39,037 nucleotides of DNA from IMG/VR virus record IMGVR_UViG_3300010885_072385, positions 1 to 39,037 of that record, one strand, 5' to 3'. The notes below the pieces were generated by a model. The model ran no database searches, was not told where the DNA came from, and was given only the letters and a program-made list of their open reading frames with translations. This DNA comes from a virus. Positions 34,389 through 39,037 of the stretch are shown in pieces; within the stretch, counting starts at the first letter, position 1, and the number at the start of each line of letters is the position of its first letter. The translations under genes were made by a program, and so were the position numbers.

Positions 34389-37265
34389 ATGACATCCCGA
34401 CTTATTACCTTATTGGAAAACAACGCTTATCGATCATATACTAAAGCTGAATATGATGCGATGAAGAAATTGCCTGGTAATATTTTAAATCCACTATTTA
34501 GAACTACCAATTATAGACAGACGTTTTGGAGCGGTGATCCCAATAAATTCTCATTTTCAGCAAAGAGTAAATCTGAATTCGAAGTACTGCAAGGAGTTTT
34601 GACTGAGTTTAATTATCCTTTTGAATATATATCATCAGTAAGTATTGATGTAAATGGATCAAAAAAAATGACTTGGGTGGTAGTTTCTCCGATATTGGTT
34701 TGGTATAAATCGGGAACAACTGAGGGAAAAAACAACTTTGTTCGATTACTTGATACTTCGGGCAAGTTAATCTATGAATGTTCAATTGAACAGATAACCC
34801 AACAAGATCCTTCGGATATTATGGCATTGATTTATAGTAAATTAGGTATTGCAATGCCTTTTTATCAAGATAATCCCTTGGCAACTGATGAACAACAAAT
34901 TGCTTATGCGACACGTTATAAATCTGCTTATCAGGATCTAATAACGAAGGGCATTCAACCCGGTGATGCTGTTAAATTGAAAGTATTGAAAAAATTCCCA
35001 CTTGCTATTCAATGGATGCCGGACCCAACTGAACAAATGCAATTGACCGCGTTAAAATCTATACCAAATAATTCAAAAGCATATACCCGTTTCTACACAC
35101 TATCCACGGTTGTAAAGAACCCAACTGAAGAATTTTCAATGAAGCTCATTGATCATTATCCAGGTCATATTAAGCACTTGGTTAATCCCAGTGACAAACT
35201 TATTTTTCATGCATTGCAGAACCAGCCCAATCTTATTCAATATTTTTGTGATGGTCCACAGACTTTAAAATTCCAATTGGCTGCGGTTAAACAAACTTAT
35301 ACAGCATTGCGTGAAATTAAAAATCCGGCTCCACTAATACAGGCAGTGGCATGTCAAAAATCTCCGTCTGCAATAAATCTTGTAATTCCTGTGGAATCAG
35401 CTGACATAAGTTTGCTCAAACAACATCGATCAATATTGTATCCAGCACAACTAGCTTATTTGGAAAAAATTGAACAGCAAGAACAATTAACAGAATCTGT
35501 TGATGTCGATATGTCTGATTGGAGTGAACAAGAAAAAGCACATTATAGAAAAGCATTGGAAATATCTTCACAAGAACGTGATATTGCAGAAATAGTAGAA
35601 TATATCAACAGTCATAAAATTTCGGACCGAGTATTGATTGCTATATTCGAATATATGGATATAATCGATTATGTTGATTGTGCTAATTTATCAATACCAG
35701 TACAATTGTGGCTTGTTAATGAATATGCTTGGAATATACAATGTATTAAATCACCAGCGCCAATGATACAGGCAGTAGCTTGTCGCAAACAGCCTGGTTC
35801 AATAAATCTTGTAACTCCAATAGAATCAATTGACATATCATTGCTAAAGAAATACAGAGACATATTGAATCCGCCTCGATCGGTTTATTTGGAAAAGATT
35901 GAAAAACAAGAACGACTAACAGAAACAATAAACATTGTTGAATCTTCTGTAAATACACCCGAAGAAATAGAATATATTTTATCTCAAATTAAAGCATATT
36001 ATGACCAATTCGTGTCTAATAGATTGTCATATTTAATTTATATTGATTATTGTGTCAGCTTGATAAAGAAATTAATCAATCCCAGTTTAGAAACACAGTT
36101 GGCTATTGTTGCGATAGACCCTTTCCTTTTGCCCCGGTTGAATACAGACAACATAGACGTGCAAATCGCAGCAATCGGACAGCGACATGGAGTGTTTTCT
36201 CATATCAAAAATCCATCTATTCGTCTACAACTATTGACTGTACAAGAAGAACCTTTATTGATAACATATATATCTCGGCCATCTCCATTGGTACAGTGGG
36301 CAGCAATAAAAGCAGGAATCGTATACGATTATGATATTCAAAAAATAATCAATTTGATTAATCCTCCTGCCTGTATAGACCCCAGTATTATCACCTGGTG
36401 GGAAGAACAACAATCAAACCAATTAACGGAATCAACCGATCATTCTGAGTTTAGTCATCGTGAACAAGCACAGTTTGATCAAATACTTGAGATTCATAAC
36501 ACACTACCTAACGCAGATTTAAAATTTTATTTTGAAACTACTAATATTAGTGAACGAGTTTTGATTTCGTTAATTAAAATTGAACCATATTTAATATGGG
36601 ATATACCTCGCGATAAAATTACTGTTAAAATGCAATTGGCAGCAGTACACGAAAATAGCAAAGCACTAGTCGATAATCCTCCTCCGTTGGTACAAACAGT
36701 AGCTTGTAAAAATTATCCTCGGGTAATAAATCTTATAAATCCTATTAGTGCAATAGATTTTAATTTGATGAAAAAATACTATGAATACCTCACGCCTGAA
36801 CGCCGCAGTTATTTTGAAGCAATAAAAGACGAATTATTGGAATCAGTTGATCTAAACATGCCTAAAAGAACTTTGAATGGTCTGACTGAAGAACAACAAG
36901 TAGAATATGTCAAACTGCATCAAGATGATGAACCAGACCATATATTAGATGATGTAATTATGGACTCTAATTTAAGTGAAGCAGTCAAATTAAAAATACT
37001 TGCGATTAATGGTGCCTTTTTGGGATGTTTTGAAAAACCTTGGAGTTTAATATTTCAATTAGCGGCAGTTAAATCAAAACCGGGTAGTATTTTGATGATA
37101 GAAAATCCCGCACCTATGATACAATGGGCAGCTTTCCAAAAATCCAAATCAGCAATCTGGGACATATATCCTCCATCTTGCGTACTACCTGAAATTATTG
37201 CCGCTTATAATGAATGGGCTTCAGAAGATCCATGGCATAGAAAACCCTATACAGTGAAAGCGTGA
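34389..37265 (+). CDS. Helical-repeat protein with (L/I)-x-E-S linkers, possibly packaged in the head
   Basis: 958 residues, not recognised as a known enzyme. After an N-terminal domain (about 1-200) the protein repeats helical units with a core such as FQLAAVKxxxxALxxIxNPAPLIQ; larger modules of about 140-170 residues include INLVxPIESIDISLLKKYR and end in LTES or similar: 367-370 LTES, 510-513 LTET, 679-682 LTES, 816-819 LLES. The units look like HEAT/ARM-type or DUF4116-like repeats. The linkers fit the T4 prohead protease rule (L/I)-x-E before S, A or G, and the N-terminus (MTSRLITLLEN) has L-L-E at 8-10. A head-packaged, protease-processed protein is inferred. The next gene is a paralogue, with 3 nt between stop and start. 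Confidence 0.7.
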   Translation: MTSRLITLLENNAYRSYTKAEYDAMKKLPGNILNPLFRTTNYRQTFWSGDPNKFSFSAKSKSEFEVLQGVLTEFNYPFEYISSVSIDVNGSKKMTWVVVSPILVWYKSGTTEGKNNFVRLLDTSGKLIYECSIEQITQQDPSDIMALIYSKLGIAMPFYQDNPLATDEQQIAYATRYKSAYQDLITKGIQPGDAVKLKVLKKFPLAIQWMPDPTEQMQLTALKSIPNNSKAYTRFYTLSTVVKNPTEEFSMKLIDHYPGHIKHLVNPSDKLIFHALQNQPNLIQYFCDGPQTLKFQLAAVKQTYTALREIKNPAPLIQAVACQKSPSAINLVIPVESADISLLKQHRSILYPAQLAYLEKIEQQEQLTESVDVDMSDWSEQEKAHYRKALEISSQERDIAEIVEYINSHKISDRVLIAIFEYMDIIDYVDCANLSIPVQLWLVNEYAWNIQCIKSPAPMIQAVACRKQPGSINLVTPIESIDISLLKKYRDILNPPRSVYLEKIEKQERLTETINIVESSVNTPEEIEYILSQIKAYYDQFVSNRLSYLIYIDYCVSLIKKLINPSLETQLAIVAIDPFLLPRLNTDNIDVQIAAIGQRHGVFSHIKNPSIRLQLLTVQEEPLLITYISRPSPLVQWAAIKAGIVYDYDIQKIINLINPPACIDPSIITWWEEQQSNQLTESTDHSEFSHREQAQFDQILEIHNTLPNADLKFYFETTNISERVLISLIKIEPYLIWDIPRDKITVKMQLAAVHENSKALVDNPPPLVQTVACKNYPRVINLINPISAIDFNLMKKYYEYLTPERRSYFEAIKDELLESVDLNMPKRTLNGLTEEQQVEYVKLHQDDEPDHILDDVIMDSNLSEAVKLKILAINGAFLGCFEKPWSLIFQLAAVKSKPGSILMIENPAPMIQWAAFQKSKSAIWDIYPPSCVLPEIIAAYNEWASEDPWHRKPYTVKA

Positions 37266-37268
37266 TTG

Positions 37269-39037
37269 ATGAAACTCAATAATCGCAAACAAATAGTGGA
37301 ATCAAGAATTTTTGAAAAACGTTGTAACTATTTCAAATCATTAACTGATGATCAAAAAATTAATTATGCGGAACGCAATTGGCATATTTCCGATATGCCT
37401 GTGATCATCGCAAGTCAAACTTGGAGTGAAAAAGTACAGCTTGCTTTATTAGACGTAGGTGGGGGTGATTTTTTTAATTATCTCAAGAATCCCACTATAA
37501 AAGTTCAATTGACGGCAGTAAAATATAATGGATTTAATATTGTTGCGATTCAAAACCCGCTTCCCATGATACAGTGGGCGGCGTTTAAAAATGATCCGAT
37601 GTCAATATGGAATATTAGACCTATTACATGTGTATTACCTGAACTTGCAGAAGAATACAATAAATGGGCTGATAACAATCCGGGTTATAGAAAATTTGTA
37701 GTTGAATCAAACATATTTGAGAGTCTAGAACACTTTGGTGACGACCAACCAGACTTTGATGAACTTGGTGAAGATGAACAGATTGAATTTATTAAACAAA
37801 ATTTGGATGATGCTGAATATGATATATTGGTAAATGTACTATGTGATGCGAAATATATCAGTGAAAGAGTTCAACTAGCTGCCGTAAAATTAAAACCGGA
37901 TCTAATTATTTGTTTTAATGATACAAGTATATTGGTGCAGTTAGAAGCGGTCAAAAGAGATGGTACAGCAATTTTTCATATATGGAGACCAAGTCCCTTG
38001 ATTCAAGCTGCTGCTTGCAAACAAGACCCTGATGCTGTCAATCTCATAGAACCAATTAACGTCATCGATATTAATCTTTTGAAAAAATATAGATCTGCAC
38101 TAGGCTTTGAAAGACAGGAATATTTGAAACAACTGGAAAAGCAAACAACGCTAACTGAATCAAAATACGCTATTGAGGATGGTTATTTTAAAACAGGTAC
38201 ATTTAAAGGTAAATGGGCACTTTCTTTTAATGATGATACTTGGCGAGAAGATGATATTATTGATTTTATAAAAGATTTTTATCAAGATGGTTCTTCGAAC
38301 AATGCTGATTTTCTTTTATTTGAAGAAATAATGCGTTCTTCTGATTTAAGTGAACGCGTGCAGTTAGAATTAGTTAAAGTAGACGCATATGGTTTGAATT
38401 TAATTGAAAAACCCAGCATTCGAGTTCAACTGGCAGCAGTAAATAATAAAGGCTTGGCCATTAGTGAAATTTACAATCCACTGCCTATGATCCAATGGGC
38501 TGCGGTAAAAAATAACTATAATGCAATATGGGAAATAAATCCCAAACAGTCAATAATAGAAGACGTTAAAACATATTATAACACCTGGGCCAAAGAACAA
38601 TTTACTCGCCGACTATTTGTAGAATCAAAACGATATAATTCACTGGATCCTAATACTTGGAGTGATCAACAGATACTGGATTATATTGGTGAACGTGTAG
38701 AAAGAATTAACTCAGGCAATGATTATACAACGGAAGTGAATGAAATTCGTCGATTGGTCAAATGCTTGACGTCAGCTAGTGAAAGCCTAATAAAAGCTGT
38801 TATCAAAATAGAACCCGGCTGTTTTGAATTGTTTGCTGATAAATTCCCAATTTCAATCTCACTTCAAATCTGGGCAGTTCAGTATGCGGACTACATGATT
38901 GATTATATCAAAGATCCAGCTCCGCTAGTTCAATGGGCGGCAGTATCTGCAAATAGATCAGCGCTATTTTGTATGAACATCAAAAAATTGGATCCTACGA
39001 TTCGTGAAAAATATCGAGATTTTTTGATAAAAAATGA
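37269..39037 (+). CDS. Second helical-repeat protein, paralogue of the preceding gene (C-terminus beyond window)
   Basis: The frame is open from ATG 37269 to the right edge (589 complete codons). It begins MKLNNRKQIVESRIFEK, with I-V-E before S at residue 11/12. It repeats the same units: VQLTAVKYNGFNIVAIQNPL, PMIQWAAFK, SERVQLAAVKLKPDLI, and IDINLLKKYR. It also has the same linkers: IFES at 149-152 and LTES at 295-298. The core PLPMIQWAA and the TWAKEQ/EYNKWA endings match the last module of the upstream protein, so it arose by tandem duplication. Function unknown; the pair follows the portal where T4 has scaffold and protease genes. Confidence 0.75.
   Translation, partial: MKLNNRKQIVESRIFEKRCNYFKSLTDDQKINYAERNWHISDMPVIIASQTWSEKVQLALLDVGGGDFFNYLKNPTIKVQLTAVKYNGFNIVAIQNPLPMIQWAAFKNDPMSIWNIRPITCVLPELAEEYNKWADNNPGYRKFVVESNIFESLEHFGDDQPDFDELGEDEQIEFIKQNLDDAEYDILVNVLCDAKYISERVQLAAVKLKPDLIICFNDTSILVQLEAVKRDGTAIFHIWRPSPLIQAAACKQDPDAVNLIEPINVIDINLLKKYRSALGFERQEYLKQLEKQTTLTESKYAIEDGYFKTGTFKGKWALSFNDDTWREDDIIDFIKDFYQDGSSNNADFLLFEEIMRSSDLSERVQLELVKVDAYGLNLIEKPSIRVQLAAVNNKGLAISEIYNPLPMIQWAAVKNNYNAIWEINPKQSIIEDVKTYYNTWAKEQFTRRLFVESKRYNSLDPNTWSDQQILDYIGERVERINSGNDYTTEVNEIRRLVKCLTSASESLIKAVIKIEPGCFELFADKFPISISLQIWAVQYADYMIDYIKDPAPLVQWAAVSANRSALFCMNIKKLDPTIREKYRDFLIKN

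Noticed and set aside
1-39037. CRISPR arrays, insertion sequences, integrase or attachment sites
   Set aside because: No spaced direct repeats, transposase or integrase motifs, or terminal inverted repeats were seen in the window.

Overview
This window is a 39 kb piece of the virion and late-gene region of a large tailed phage with a contractile (myovirus) tail and T4-type genes. The sequence is A+T rich. Recognisable T4-family homologues are gp6, gp25, gp5, gp53, a gp48/gp54-type tube initiator, gp55 (late sigma factor), gp46/gp47 (recombination nuclease), gp26/gp51-like chaperones, a gp29-like tape measure and gp20 (portal). Many genes lie behind ATAAATA boxes like T4 late promoters, which fits the presence of gp55. 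No host gene is present and the host cannot be named. Most virion proteins are much longer than in T4, which suggests a large genome.

Layout. 1-11619 (minus): gp25, gp6 and a giant structural protein of at least 2615 residues in the gp7 position; it runs off the left edge. 11667-15229 (plus): two small unknown genes and a 1038-residue GH19 muralytic protein. 15214-22446 (minus): a tail-hub operon of tube initiator, gp53, a large hub protein, a gp5-like spike with a lytic transglycosylase domain, and a PAAR-like/M15 peptidase protein; four of its five genes overlap or abut. 22562-26852 (plus): gp55, gp47, gp46 and a PD-(D/E)XK nuclease. 26777-27256 (minus): an Acb1-like 2H phosphodiesterase, probably anti-CBASS. 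27272-28575: 1.3 kb without a convincing protein gene, unusually G+C rich and full of nested inverted repeats, with a late-promoter-like box at one end and a strong bidirectional hairpin at the other; this looks like a very large structured RNA. 28576-29648 (minus): gp26 and gp51-like chaperones joined by a -1 frameshift signal. 29703-39037 (plus): tape measure, a portal gene carrying a 148-residue mini-intein, and two related repeat proteins, the second cut by the right edge.

How the parts fit. gp55 would direct late transcription from the ATAAATA boxes. gp46/gp47 and the nuclease process replicating DNA. The hub, wedge, tube-cap, tape-measure and chaperone genes build the tail, and three different wall-degrading domains (SLT, M15, GH19) serve entry or lysis. 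The Acb1-like protein and the repeat proteins begin with short stretches resembling T4 capsid-targeting peptides ending in (L/I)-x-E. This raises the possibility that they are packaged in the head and injected.

Most notable points: the candidate giant non-coding RNA, the portal intein, the gp26/gp51 frameshift, the possibly packaged anti-CBASS and repeat proteins, and the repeated placement of ATAAATA only 4-6 nt before start codons, which implies leaderless late mRNAs.
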